NCBI GenBank assembly: GCA_035259205.1
Contig: DATFWO010000002.1
Span: 1 to 64,000 of the forward strand
DNA length: 64,000 nucleotides
DNA from: SG8-41 sp035259205
GTDB taxonomy: Bacteria > Pseudomonadota > Gammaproteobacteria > Burkholderiales > SG8-41
Direction of reading: 5' to 3'
The translations under genes were made by a program, and so were the position numbers. This document shows positions 18,121 through 26,902 of this stretch, in pieces; position 1 is the first letter of the stretch, and the number at the start of each line of letters is the position of its first letter. The notes under the pieces were generated by a model. It was given only the letters and a program-made list of their open reading frames with translations. It was not told the DNA's origin and made no database searches.

Positions 18121-19133
18121 TGAGCTCGGTCAAGCCGTTGTGGGCAGACGAGAAGGAGGGACGCTTCTTCACGCGCATCGAAGTAACGACGATGCTGAAC
18201 GGCTCGATGCTCGGGTTGCCGTTGCACGTCGTCACCGGCCGCCAGGCCGGCCCTACTCTCGGCGTGATCACGAACACGCACGGCGATGAGTTCCTGCCCA
18301 CGACCGCGATTCGGACGCTGCTTTCAGAGCTCGATACGAGCCGGCTCAAGGGCCGGCTCGCGGTGATTTCGGTCGCCAATCCCCTCGCCACTGCGGCGTT
18401 TGGGCGGCTCTCGCCCGAGCAGCACGGCAGGACGGACCTGCACGAGGTGTATCCGGGCACCGCGCGCGGCAACACGACGCAGATGATCGCGGCGGCGATC
18501 GTGGCGAATGTCATTGATCATGCGGACGCTTTCATCGATTTTCACTCCGGCGGCAGCGGCGGGCGCCTGCAGGCGCGCGTCGACTACCACGCGAAAGCGG
18601 AGGACGGGACGAAGCATCGCAGCCTGGCGCTCGCGCGCGCCTTCGGCATGCCCTTCGTGCACGAGAACGATCTCACCGGCACCGCCGCGAGCTACGCCAA
18701 CTCGCGCGGCATACCCGCCTTCGATCCGGAGATGGGCGGCTCCTACCTCGGTCCCGAAAACACGGCGCTCTACCGCAAGCAGGCCATCGCCGGGCTCACC
18801 AACGTGATGACCGTCCTCGGCATGCTGGACGGGAAAGTGAAGTCGCCACGCCAGCTGCATTTCGGCCTGAAGTCACGGCGCGAGATCCGGCCGCGGCACA
18901 GCGGTTACCTCGCGTCCAACTACGAGCGGGCGGACGACCTGGGCAAGCACGTCAAGTCGGGAACCCGGCTGGGCGAAGTGGTGGACATCTACAGCTACGA
19001 CGTCCTCGAGGAGCTGACGGCACCCTGCGATGGCTACCTCTTCTTCTCGCGCTACTCCGGCGTCGTCGGCGCCGGCACACAGGCGTTTGCGATCGCGGAA
19101 GCAGCGACCTCGGAGTGGCTGGACAACTCATGA
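18120..19133 (+). CDS. Succinylglutamate desuccinylase/aspartoacylase-family hydrolase
   Basis: A 337-residue zinc hydrolase of the AstE/ASPA (M14-like) family. Zinc and catalytic regions are read as GVITNTHGDEFLPT (HxxE variant, N-T-H-G-D-E), FIDFHSGGSGG (second histidine) and a later glutamate region around FDPEMGGS. Family members remove acyl groups from amino acids or amides. It overlaps the amidase stop codon, so a two-step cleavage of one N-acylated or amide substrate is likely (inference). Confidence 0.82.
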   Translation: MSSVKPLWADEKEGRFFTRIEVTTMLNGSMLGLPLHVVTGRQAGPTLGVITNTHGDEFLPTTAIRTLLSELDTSRLKGRLAVISVANPLATAAFGRLSPEQHGRTDLHEVYPGTARGNTTQMIAAAIVANVIDHADAFIDFHSGGSGGRLQARVDYHAKAEDGTKHRSLALARAFGMPFVHENDLTGTAASYANSRGIPAFDPEMGGSYLGPENTALYRKQAIAGLTNVMTVLGMLDGKVKSPRQLHFGLKSRREIRPRHSGYLASNYERADDLGKHVKSGTRLGEVVDIYSYDVLEELTAPCDGYLFFSRYSGVVGAGTQAFAIAEAATSEWLDNS

Positions 19134-19157
19134 CCGGTGACTCGTGAGCGGTGCCCC
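19130..19157 (+). repeat. Heptamer repeat array over a gene junction
   Basis: Four 7-base steps: ATGACCG, GTGACTC, GTGAGCG, GTGCCCC. The first contains the stop codon of the deacylase gene (19131-19133), and the third begins with the GTG proposed as start of the peptidase gene (19144). Confidence 0.65.
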
Positions 19158-21327
19158 GCTACTCGTTGCCGCGGGGTGCGCCCTCACACTGCTTGCGGCG
19201 GAATTGGACACCGCATACGCGCAGGCGGGGAAGCTCTCGTATCCCGTCCCGCACAAAGTCGAGGTGGCCGATGACTATTTCGGGACCAGGGTCAGCGACC
19301 CGTATCGGTGGATGGAGGACCTGAACTCGCCGGAACTGGCCGCCTGGGTGACAGCCGAGAACAAGCTGACATTCGACTACCTGGAGCGGCTGCCACTGCG
19401 CGAGCACTTCCGCCGCCGCATCACGGAGCTCTGGAACTATTCGCGGACGACCGTGCCGCTCATCGAGAGCGGGCGGCTCTTCTATCGCAGAAACAGCGGA
19501 CTGCAGCTTCAATCCGCGATCTACATGCGCGCCGCGCCGGAAGCGCCGCCCGTGCTCCTCCTCGATCCCAACGTGCTGTCGCCGGACGGCTCGGTATCGC
19601 TCGCAAATTACGCGCCGTCTCCGGATGCGCGGCTGCTCGCCTACACGCTCTCCGAGGGCGGCGCGGACTGGCAAACCGTGCACGTGCGGGACATCGCCAA
19701 CGCTCGAGACCTGCCGGACGAGATAAAGTGGATGCGATTCTCCTGGCTGTCGTGGACCAGGGACAGCAAGGGGTTCTTCTACTCGCGCTATCCGGAGCCG
19801 CCACGAGGCAAGGTGCTCGCGGCCGAGCTTTCGGGCCAGGCTCTCTACTATCATCGGGTTGGCACTCCGCAGTCGCAGGATGTCCTGATCTACGAGCGGA
19901 AGGACCTGCCGACGTGGTTCATCGGCGGCTGGGTCACGGAAGACGGGCGCTATCTGATGATACGCATGGCCCGGGGCGCCGGGCCCAGGAACCGCCTCTA
20001 CTACGCGGACCTGCAGGACGCGCAGCGTCCGAACGTGCGGGCGGCGGTCCGGCCGGTCGTCGAGGAAGACGAAGTCGAGCACTGGGCATTCGGCAATATC
20101 GGGCCGGTCGTATACCTGCGCACCGACCGCGATGCGTCGAATCGCAAAGTGGTCGCCGTAGACCTGCGCGACCCCCGGCGCGTCAACTGGAAGACAGTGG
20201 TGGCGGAGGACAAGAATCCTATCAGGAGCGTGTCGCTGATTGGCGGCCGGATCGTCGTCGAATATCTCGACAACGTGCAAAGCCGTCTGGCGCTGTTCGA
20301 CGCCGGTGGGCGCCGGCAAGGAGAGATTGCCCTTCCCGGGCGCGGATCGATCGCCGGCATCTACGGACGCGAGGACAGTCCCGAGATCTACTACGGCTAC
20401 ACGGCGCCTCTCTACCCGACGACCGTCTTCATGCACGACCCACGGAATGGAAAGACCGTACCCTTCGAGCCACCCCAGGCCACTGCGGATTTGAGCCCGT
20501 ACGAGAGCAGGCAATTTTTCACGGTTTCGCGGGACGGGACCCGGGTGCCGTTTACGGTCACGGCGCGCAAGGATCTCACGCGGAACGGCGAGAATCCGAC
20601 TCTGCTGCTGGGCTATGGCGGCTTCTCGATCAGCCTGATGCCGGAGTATCGCCCGCACATCATCGCTTGGCTGGAGCTGGGCGGGGTGTGGGTGAACGCG
20701 AACATCCGGGGCGGCGGCGAGTACGGCGCGGCCTGGCATGAGGGCGCGAGGGCGGAGCGGAGACAGAACGGCTTCGACGACTTCATCGCGGTGGCCGAGC
20801 ACCTGGTGAGGGAAAAATACACCTCTCCGGCGAGACTCGGGATCCTCGGTGGGTCGAATGGCGGCTTGCTGGTAGCCACGGTGTCACAACAGCGCCCGGA
20901 CCTGGTGGCCGTGGTCCTGCCTGCGGTCGGCGTGCTGGACATGCTGCGCTTCGACAAGTTCACCGGGGGACGCGCGTGGATACAGGAATACGGGTCTTCT
21001 TCCAATCCCGAGCAGTTCAGGCAGCTGATCAGATACTCGCCGCTGCACAACATCAGGCCGGGGACCTGCTATCCGGCTGCTTTCGTGACGACGGCGGACC
21101 ACGACGACCGCGTGGTGCCCAGCCATTCCTTCAAGTTCACCGCGACCTTGCAGGCGGCGCAGGGTTGCGACAAGCCCGTGCTGATCAGAGTGGAACCCAA
21201 AGCCTCACACGGCTATCGCCCCACCGACAGGCAGATCGCGGAGATCGCCGATCAGTGGACGTTCGCGGCCGAGCACACCGGAATGGCTGGAACGGCTGGC
21301 GACGCCGCCCCGCGGCAGGGCCAATAG
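19144..21327 (+). CDS. Prolyl oligopeptidase-family serine peptidase (S9A)
   Basis: A 727-residue exported S9A peptidase: signal peptide (residues 1-27, ending TAYAQ), seven-bladed propeller (about 80-425) and C-terminal alpha/beta hydrolase domain. The N-terminal motif SDPYRWMEDLNSPELAAWV is typical of prolyl oligopeptidases. Catalytic residues: serine in GGSNGGLLV, aspartate in TTADHDDRVVPSHSFK, histidine in ASHGYRPTDRQ. It cleaves short proline-containing peptides. The GTG start lies inside a heptamer repeat array and has no clear ribosome site, so translation may depend on the upstream gene, ten bases away. Confidence 0.9.
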   Translation: MSGAPLLVAAGCALTLLAAELDTAYAQAGKLSYPVPHKVEVADDYFGTRVSDPYRWMEDLNSPELAAWVTAENKLTFDYLERLPLREHFRRRITELWNYSRTTVPLIESGRLFYRRNSGLQLQSAIYMRAAPEAPPVLLLDPNVLSPDGSVSLANYAPSPDARLLAYTLSEGGADWQTVHVRDIANARDLPDEIKWMRFSWLSWTRDSKGFFYSRYPEPPRGKVLAAELSGQALYYHRVGTPQSQDVLIYERKDLPTWFIGGWVTEDGRYLMIRMARGAGPRNRLYYADLQDAQRPNVRAAVRPVVEEDEVEHWAFGNIGPVVYLRTDRDASNRKVVAVDLRDPRRVNWKTVVAEDKNPIRSVSLIGGRIVVEYLDNVQSRLALFDAGGRRQGEIALPGRGSIAGIYGREDSPEIYYGYTAPLYPTTVFMHDPRNGKTVPFEPPQATADLSPYESRQFFTVSRDGTRVPFTVTARKDLTRNGENPTLLLGYGGFSISLMPEYRPHIIAWLELGGVWVNANIRGGGEYGAAWHEGARAERRQNGFDDFIAVAEHLVREKYTSPARLGILGGSNGGLLVATVSQQRPDLVAVVLPAVGVLDMLRFDKFTGGRAWIQEYGSSSNPEQFRQLIRYSPLHNIRPGTCYPAAFVTTADHDDRVVPSHSFKFTATLQAAQGCDKPVLIRVEPKASHGYRPTDRQIAEIADQWTFAAEHTGMAGTAGDAAPRQGQ

Positions 21328-21364
21328 GAGAGTACGGACGATGCCGGAAAGACCGGCGATCGCT

Positions 21365-21733
21365 TCATCCTTTCCAGACCGCCCATGCCAGGCATAGCCA
21401 TCCGGCGAGGAATGCGAGACCGCCCAGGGGTGTGATGGCCCCCAGCCACCTGACCCCGCTCAGGCTTACAGCGTAGAGGCTGCCCGAAAAGAGGACCGTG
21501 CCGGCGACGAACAGCCATCCGCCTGTCGTGAGAACAGCACCCGGCCACCGCGTGTGCGCCCATCCGACGGCAAGCAACGCAAATGCGTGGTACAACTGGT
21601 AGCGCACGCCGACCTCGAACGCCGCCAGCATCGCGGGATCGATCCGACTCCTGAGCGCATGCGCTCCGAATGCGCCCAGAGCTACGCCCAGGAACGCGGA
21701 TAGGCTGCCGATCGCAAAGAAAAGTTTATCCAT
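21365..21733 (-). CDS. DUF423-family membrane protein
   Basis: A 122-residue protein with four membrane helices and the DUF423 (YgdD) pattern GALGAFGAHAL, YQLYHAFALLAVGW and GTVLFSGSLYAVSLSGVRWLGAITPLGG. The role of the family is not known. It converges with the S9 peptidase gene. Start at 21733 (MDKLFFAIGSL) is the usual family N-terminus. Confidence 0.9.
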   Translation of the reverse strand: MDKLFFAIGSLSAFLGVALGAFGAHALRSRIDPAMLAAFEVGVRYQLYHAFALLAVGWAHTRWPGAVLTTGGWLFVAGTVLFSGSLYAVSLSGVRWLGAITPLGGLAFLAGWLCLAWAVWKG

Positions 21734-21786
21734 AAGGTGCAGCGAAGGAGCGCGGCCAGCAGTGAAACGGGATCAGGACGTAAGAC

Positions 21787-22095
21787 CTACCGCTTTTCGG
21801 GCGGTATTGTCCTGATCGCCGCCGAAAACGCCGCATGGGCTGACGAGTCTACCGGTCGATGCCGGACCCTGGCGCTTGCCGGATCCTTGCTGAGAGAGTT
21901 GTCGCCTTTCCAGTTCTTCGATGGCCTGATGGGCCGTGGAGCGAAACCGCCACCGCAGTTCGGACAGACGTTGCCCAGAACCTCGGATACGCACGTCGCG
22001 CAAAACGTGCACTCGTAGCTGCAAATGCGCGCATCGAGCGAGTCGGGTGGCAGCGCCTTGTTGCAGTGCTCGCAGGTCGGTCTCAGCTCAAGCAT
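21787..22095 (-). CDS. DUF1272-domain zinc-ribbon protein
   Basis: A 102-residue protein starting MLELRPTCEHCNKALPPDS, followed by ARICSYECTFCATCV and CPNCGGGF: the cysteine pattern of DUF1272. Four CxxC-type pairs suggest two structural zinc sites. The family is usually about 60-85 residues; here the C-terminal ~35 residues are extra and without motif. GAGGGG precedes the start. Function unknown. Confidence 0.88.
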   Translation of the reverse strand: MLELRPTCEHCNKALPPDSLDARICSYECTFCATCVSEVLGNVCPNCGGGFAPRPIRPSKNWKGDNSLSKDPASARVRHRPVDSSAHAAFSAAIRTIPPEKR

Positions 22096-22182
22096 CGCAA
22101 TCCCCTCATGGCGCGCGCAGGTGCGGCGCCACGACTAAGACCGGCTTCAAGCTGGTATCGTACGCTGGACAAGCGGCGTCGC

Positions 22183-22569
22183 TCAAGGAAGCGGCGATTG
22201 CGCAGGGCTCCGCGGCTCCATCAACTCGATGCGATTTCCGAACGGATCGTAGACATATACCCGAAAGTAGTCTTCCAGGGGCTCGTCGTCGACGACCGCG
22301 ACGTTGCGCTCCTTCAACCGCTTGACCAGAGCGGCGAGATCCACCACTAGAAGCGCGGGGTGGGCTTTGCGCGCCGGCCTGAATTCGGCCTCGACTCCCA
22401 GATGTATCTTCAACGCGCCCCGCTCGAACCACGCGCCGCCGCGCTTTGCCAGATTCGCCGGCTTGCGCACCTCGGGTATGCCCAGTATATCCTGGTAGAA
22501 CTCGCGGGCCACGTGCTCCATGCCCGCCGGCATCGCCAGCTGTATGTGTTCGATCGCAGTAATCGGCAT
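22183..22569 (-). CDS. Glyoxalase/bleomycin-resistance-type dioxygenase-fold protein
   Basis: A 128-residue single-domain VOC protein: AIEHIQLAMPAGMEHVAREFYQDILGI at the N-terminus, a central FERGALKIHLGVE and the C-terminal VYVYDPFGNRIELMEP. Metal ligands would be H8 (IEHIQ), H in IHLGV and E near the end. Many such proteins are annotated glyoxalase but act as isomerases, dioxygenases or resistance proteins. Start 22569 (MPITAIEH) is chosen by the family N-terminus; the frame is open further up. Confidence 0.82.
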   Translation of the reverse strand: MPITAIEHIQLAMPAGMEHVAREFYQDILGIPEVRKPANLAKRGGAWFERGALKIHLGVEAEFRPARKAHPALLVVDLAALVKRLKERNVAVVDDEPLEDYFRVYVYDPFGNRIELMEPRSPAQSPLP

Positions 22570-22669
22570 AAGATCGCGGCGCGCACCCTTTCCCGGCAAG
22601 CAGCGCTTGACTGCTTGTCGATAATTACGCGTCCCTTCCCTCAACGATGGTCATTGCAACCGCGCCAGC

Positions 22670-23728
22670 TTAAACCCGGTTGGCGTCCACATCATATCCC
22701 GCGGCCTTGAGCTCGCGCACGAGGTCCAGCGCAACAGAGTCCAGTCCTCGCGAAGGTGGGACATGCTTATAGACTATCCCGTGCAGATCCGACGGAAGCT
22801 CAACATCTCCCTTGACGATCGCACAGACCCGGTCCGGCCCCAAGCGACCTACGAGCCACCCGTGCTCGAAGACCACGTTTTGTCGCGCCCGACTGAGAAC
22901 TTTCCGTTTCTGAGCCTGTGCCGCTCCCACGTCATCAGGCGTCAGCAGCACGAACGCAAAGCCCACATCGGAAAGCTCGTCGTTGAGCTTGCCAAAAATC
23001 GTCCGGCCCCGGTCGACCTGCTCATGCAGAATCACCGGAGTCAATTGAAGGCGTTCCAGCAGCCGCGCCAGCTCGTTCCTCAGGCCGACATCGTGACCGT
23101 GCACAATGAAAATTCGCTTTGAATAGGCCGGATGGCTTCGTAACAGCAACGATACACAATGACGCGCGATGCTGGCAGCGAGGCTCTCGGCTGTAGCGGT
23201 CGCATCGCCGAGAAAATCGATATCGCCAGGCGTCTCGTTGCCATACCGCTCCCGGCGCAGTCGTTCCCACTCCAGTTGCGCTCCACCTCCCGAGACGGCA
23301 ATGGGGAAGACGGGCTTTTGCGCCAGCAAGGCTTTTTGTATCGTGTCGCTTGTCCCCTTTCCACCCATGAGCGCAACCACCGCGTCGGCTTCTCGAACGA
23401 GGAAAGTCCGCACTTCCTGAAATCGCTTATCGAGCGGCTCCAAAACCATGCCGAAGTAGCTTTGCGAGCCGCGCACCTCTCCGTACGGAACCGTTCGAAT
23501 CCGCTCTCGCGGATCACAGCCGAGAGCTATACACGCGGCCTCCGCAGATCGGCCTACCGTAGCGTCTAATGTTTGGCCGCCGTTGAGAATCAGATCCAGG
23601 TCGTGACGGATCAAGGCATCACCCAGAGCGGTTGCGATACGCTCGGCGCGGTCGATTTGAGACTGGGTGAACGCGGCAATCCCCCGACTGCTATGGCTGC
23701 CCTGGAACAAGACGCGCTTTCGTGCCAT
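22670..23728 (-). CDS. SLOG-TIR two-domain protein, probable antiphage NADase effector
   Basis: A 352-residue protein with two domains. Residues about 5-190 form a Rossmann-like SLOG/LOG nucleotide-binding domain (LFQGSHS, LNGGQTLDA, and MGGKGTSDTIQKALLAQKPVFPI, a match to the GGxGT loop). Residues about 208-345 match the TIR-like domain of CBASS/Pycsar effectors: RIFIVHGHDVGLRNELARLL, HEQVDRGRTI, FVLLTPDD and RARQNVVFEHGWLVG, where the glutamate of FEHG is the expected catalytic residue for NAD+ cleavage. In Thoeris ThsA, a SLOG domain senses a cyclic ADP-ribose signal and switches on NAD+ destruction; the same logic is inferred here. AGAAGG lies upstream of the ATG at 23728. Base composition is visibly lower in GC than its neighbours, suggesting transfer. 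No cyclase gene adjoins it. Confidence 0.8.
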   Translation of the reverse strand: MARKRVLFQGSHSSRGIAAFTQSQIDRAERIATALGDALIRHDLDLILNGGQTLDATVGRSAEAACIALGCDPRERIRTVPYGEVRGSQSYFGMVLEPLDKRFQEVRTFLVREADAVVALMGGKGTSDTIQKALLAQKPVFPIAVSGGGAQLEWERLRRERYGNETPGDIDFLGDATATAESLAASIARHCVSLLLRSHPAYSKRIFIVHGHDVGLRNELARLLERLQLTPVILHEQVDRGRTIFGKLNDELSDVGFAFVLLTPDDVGAAQAQKRKVLSRARQNVVFEHGWLVGRLGPDRVCAIVKGDVELPSDLHGIVYKHVPPSRGLDSVALDLVRELKAAGYDVDANRV

Positions 23729-23849
23729 CGGATCGTTGTGCCTTCTGCTCACCGCATAAAGCGCCCAGAACCTAACGTTCCGCATTATCTGCCGCAAACG
23801 GTCGGTATCGATGCGGCGATTGGGGCTAGGATCTTCCGACCTCCCGGTC

Positions 23850-24353
23850 TCACCCTGTCCTTGCAGCGATCAGCCCCTCTTTTTCGAGGAGCGGATAAAT
23901 CCCTCCCGCCTTGACGAGGTCGAGCAGCTTGGGCGGGATTTGCCGGGCAGCGAGTTTGCTGCCGCGCGTGACGTTGTGCACCGTCGCGGCCTCGAAATCG
24001 ACTTCGGCCACATCGCCTTCCTCGAAGGCGTCCTGGACGCCGGGACACTCCATCGCGGGGAAGGCGAAATTTACCGAGTTGCGGAAAAAAAGACCGTTGA
24101 TCGAGTGCGCGACCAGGCAGGAGATGCCGAGGCTCCTGAGATTGCGCGCAGCGGGCCGGCTCGAGCCCATCCCGAAGTTCCTGCCGCCGACGATGATGTC
24201 GCCGGCCTTCATCTGATCGACCCAGCCGGGGCGGTTGGCGCTGAAGACATGGCGCAGCTGCTCGGCCGGAGGCAGGTAGAACGCCTGGCTGGGGAGGATC
24301 AGGTCAGTGTTGATGTTGTCGGGAAATTTCCAGACTCGCGCCTTGAATTTCAT
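23850..24353 (-). CDS. Aconitase-type dehydratase small subunit (LeuD/DmdB-like)
   Basis: A 167-residue swivel-domain subunit of a hydro-lyase of the isopropylmalate isomerase type. It has FPDNINTDLILP near the N-terminus and the substrate loop GGRNFGMGSSRPAARN. The SSRP form of the loop, not SSREHA, is the version seen in homoaconitase- and dimethylmalate-dehydratase-like pairs, so leucine synthesis is less likely. It follows the large subunit gene with a gap of 18 bases. Reaction inferred: stereospecific (de)hydration of a branched malate-type acid. Confidence 0.88.
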   Translation of the reverse strand: MKFKARVWKFPDNINTDLILPSQAFYLPPAEQLRHVFSANRPGWVDQMKAGDIIVGGRNFGMGSSRPAARNLRSLGISCLVAHSINGLFFRNSVNFAFPAMECPGVQDAFEEGDVAEVDFEAATVHNVTRGSKLAARQIPPKLLDLVKAGGIYPLLEKEGLIAARTG

Positions 24354-24371
24354 TTGAAGACCTCATGGTTT

Positions 24372-25625
24372 TCAGCCGAGAAACTCGCGCGGATCGCATA
24401 TCGTCCCCTTCACTGCCGAGGCCGCGACCGTCGCCGGCGAGCCCATGTAGATCTTCGCGCTCGACGAGCCCATGCGCCCCTTGAAGTTGCGCGTGCTCGC
24501 TGTGATGCAGGTCTCGTTCGGAGCCAGTATGCCGAGATGCCCTCCCCCGCACGCACCGCACGTCGAAGGCGTCACGACGGCGCCTGCGTCCGCCAGGGCC
24601 GCGAGGACTCCCTCCCGCGCCGCCTCGCGGTATACGGTCTGCGAGCCCGGAGTGATGATGAGGCGCACGTTCGCCGCGACGCGCCTGCCCGCCAGTATCC
24701 GGGCCGCCATCCGAAGATCGTCCATCGTGCCGTTTGCGCACGAGCCGATGAATGCCTGATCGATGCGGATTCCCGCTGCGTCGGCGACCGGTCGCGAGTT
24801 TTCCACGACGGTGTCCGGGAACGCCACGAGGGGCTCGAGCTTCGACAGGTCCACCTTGCGCACCGCGGCGTACCGAGCGTCCTTGTCCGGAGCAACTCCC
24901 TCGAACGGCTGCGCGTTGCGTGCGCGCAGCCATTCGTTCATGACCTCGTCGGCTTCGAAGGTGGAGAACTCCGCGGAAAGCTCCGCGGACATCGTGGTGA
25001 GCGTCTTGCGCGCGGCGATCGAGAGGCCCGCCAGCCCGGAGCCGCCCCACTCGACGTTCTGAGTCGCATGGTCGCCGTGCTCGCCGGCGATCTGAAGAAA
25101 AGCGTCCTTCGCCGTCACCGCGGGCGAGAGTCCGCCTTCGAGCTCGTAGCGTATCGTCTCCCCCACCCTGAACCAGGTCTCGCCCTTGATGGCGGAATAG
25201 ATGATGTCCGGCTCGCCCACGCCCCGCGCGAGGCAGTTGAACACGCCCGCGCTGCAGGTATGGGAGTCGCTGCACACGAGGAGCGTCCCGGGCAGAGCGT
25301 AGCCGTGGTCCGCCACCAGCTGATGGCTGATGCCCTGGTCGTAGCCGACGTCGTGAAAGCGCTTGATGCCGAATTTCTCGACGAAGCGGCGGCCCGTGCC
25401 GTGCGCCCCTGCGCTGTCTTCCGTCGAAGCCGGAACGCGGTGGTCGAACACGACCACGATGCGGCCGGGATCCTTGAGTTTGTTGATTTCGCGCCAGCGG
25501 CTCGCGGTGAAGCTGTTGTCGATCATTACGACCGTGTCGACCTCGACGGTCACGAGATCACCCGGTCCGACTTTGCTCCGGCCGCTCTTTCTGGCCAGGA
25601 TTTTTTCGGCGATGGTCATCCCCAC
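24372..25625 (-). CDS. Aconitase-type dehydratase large subunit (LeuC/DmdA-like)
   Basis: A 417-residue iron-sulfur subunit. The three cysteine ligands of the 4Fe-4S cluster are in GSCANGTMDDL and CGACGGGHLG, with the family end NETCITASTRNFKGRMGS. MTIAEKILARKSG is the typical N-terminus. At ~420 residues it belongs to the shorter type (archaeal LeuC, homoaconitase, DmdA), not the ~470-residue leucine enzyme. GGAGGT precedes the GTG start; an ATG two codons later is an alternative. With the small subunit and the lyase upstream it recalls the dimethylmalate dehydratase and lyase genes of nicotinate degradation (inference). Confidence 0.9.
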   Translation of the reverse strand: MGMTIAEKILARKSGRSKVGPGDLVTVEVDTVVMIDNSFTASRWREINKLKDPGRIVVVFDHRVPASTEDSAGAHGTGRRFVEKFGIKRFHDVGYDQGISHQLVADHGYALPGTLLVCSDSHTCSAGVFNCLARGVGEPDIIYSAIKGETWFRVGETIRYELEGGLSPAVTAKDAFLQIAGEHGDHATQNVEWGGSGLAGLSIAARKTLTTMSAELSAEFSTFEADEVMNEWLRARNAQPFEGVAPDKDARYAAVRKVDLSKLEPLVAFPDTVVENSRPVADAAGIRIDQAFIGSCANGTMDDLRMAARILAGRRVAANVRLIITPGSQTVYREAAREGVLAALADAGAVVTPSTCGACGGGHLGILAPNETCITASTRNFKGRMGSSSAKIYMGSPATVAASAVKGTICDPREFLG

Positions 25626-25797
25626 GTGCCACCTCCTTTAGTATCTCCCGAGATCTTCACTTCTTCGTGTCGGTGGCACGAAGCGCGCCGCACGCGGCGC
25701 GGGACAATGAGATAGTGAATTTTCATGATTCCGTAAATAAGCCCTGAATCTCATGTCTGTGACAGCGGACATGATTACGTTTCAACGGCGGCGCTGC

Positions 25798-26724
25798 TCA
25801 GCCACCGTTGAAACGCCGCTCGAGCTCGTCGAGCTCGCTCATCCCCATCAGCTCGTTGCCCTCCTCGAACGACACCTGGAGATCGCTCCGGTCCACCAGC
25901 TTGTTCTTTCCCACGACCTCGCTCGTGAACACTTCCAGCGCGTTCATCATGCCTCTCATCGCCGCCGTCGTCAGCATGCGGGGATAGCTCACCACGGCGA
26001 CCCCCGCCGTTTCCAGCTCCTTCGGCGTCATCAGGGGGGTGGTGTTGCGCGAGCGCATGCCCATGCCCATGTTGACGATGAGCGGCTTGGGAACGTTCTT
26101 CGCTACCTTCGCGATGTCCTCCTTCGACAGCAGCGCGTCGGCGTACAGGCAGTCCGCGCCCGCCTGGGCGTAGAGGTTCAACCGGCGGATGGCCTCGTCT
26201 ACGTTGTGCGTGCCCGCCGCGTCGGTGCGCGCGATGATCACAAAGTCGGGGTCGTGCCGCGCATCGCATGCCGCTTTCACCTTGGACACCATCTCTTCCG
26301 CCGCGATGACCGACTTGCCCTTCATATGACCGCAGCGCTTGGGCCAGACCTGGTCCTCGAACATGACCGCGGCGACCCCCGCCTTCTCGAATGCGCGCGC
26401 CGCGAAATAAACGTTGATCGCGTTGCCATAGCCGGTATCGGCGTCGGCGCGCAGCAGAAGATCGGTGCAGTCGGCGATGCGCCGCGCGTTGGCCAGATTT
26501 TCCTCGAGCCCCATGATGCCCCGGTCGGCCCAGCCGAGTCGGCTCTCGGAAGTGCCGGCGCCCGTGATGGAGGCGGACTTGAAGCCCGCTCTTTCGACGA
26601 TGCGCGCGCTGTAGCCGTCGAAGACGCCGGGCGCGACGAGGATCTCCGGAGCGTTGATCAACTCTTTCAGCCGGCGGCCCTTGCTTGCGGTGGCGGGCGC
26701 GGATGGTTTCGTGATGGTATCCAT
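25798..26724 (-). CDS. Isocitrate lyase/PEP mutase-family lyase
   Basis: A 308-residue lyase of the ICL/PEPM superfamily. The active-site motif is WPKRCGHMKGK (family K-K/R-CGH), with DADTGYGNAINV, ITGAGTSESRLG, AVMFEDQ and ARTDA as metal- and substrate-binding regions. Close families are methylisocitrate lyase, 2,3-dimethylmalate lyase, carboxyphosphonoenolpyruvate mutase and oxaloacetate decarboxylase. Its place directly before the aconitase-type pair supports cleavage of the acid they form, yielding pyruvate or oxaloacetate plus a shorter acid (inference). GGAGAGAAC precedes the ATG. Confidence 0.88.
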   Translation of the reverse strand: MDTITKPSAPATASKGRRLKELINAPEILVAPGVFDGYSARIVERAGFKSASITGAGTSESRLGWADRGIMGLEENLANARRIADCTDLLLRADADTGYGNAINVYFAARAFEKAGVAAVMFEDQVWPKRCGHMKGKSVIAAEEMVSKVKAACDARHDPDFVIIARTDAAGTHNVDEAIRRLNLYAQAGADCLYADALLSKEDIAKVAKNVPKPLIVNMGMGMRSRNTTPLMTPKELETAGVAVVSYPRMLTTAAMRGMMNALEVFTSEVVGKNKLVDRSDLQVSFEEGNELMGMSELDELERRFNGG

Positions 26725-26902
26725 GTTCTCTCCTTCGAGCGAAGGGGAGAATCATAGCAGCGCGCCGGTAAATGGGCGCCGTCGAGTGCCCGAGGCCGTC
26801 CGGTCCTAGTGGGCGAACTGTATTATCCGCAGCTCGCTCTTGGCGAGGTCGGGCACTACCACGGTCATCCTCTTCATGTTCGTGCCAAGGCTGAGGGGAC
26901 CA

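Noticed and set aside
23811..25715. A 634-codon open frame opposite the dehydratase subunits
   Set aside because: Antisense shadow; the minus-strand pair carries iron-sulfur ligands and family motifs.
26807..26875. A 23-codon frame (MKRMTVVVPDLAKSEL...) after the TctC gene
   Set aside because: Too short to support; could be a fragment of a lost gene but no family can be named.
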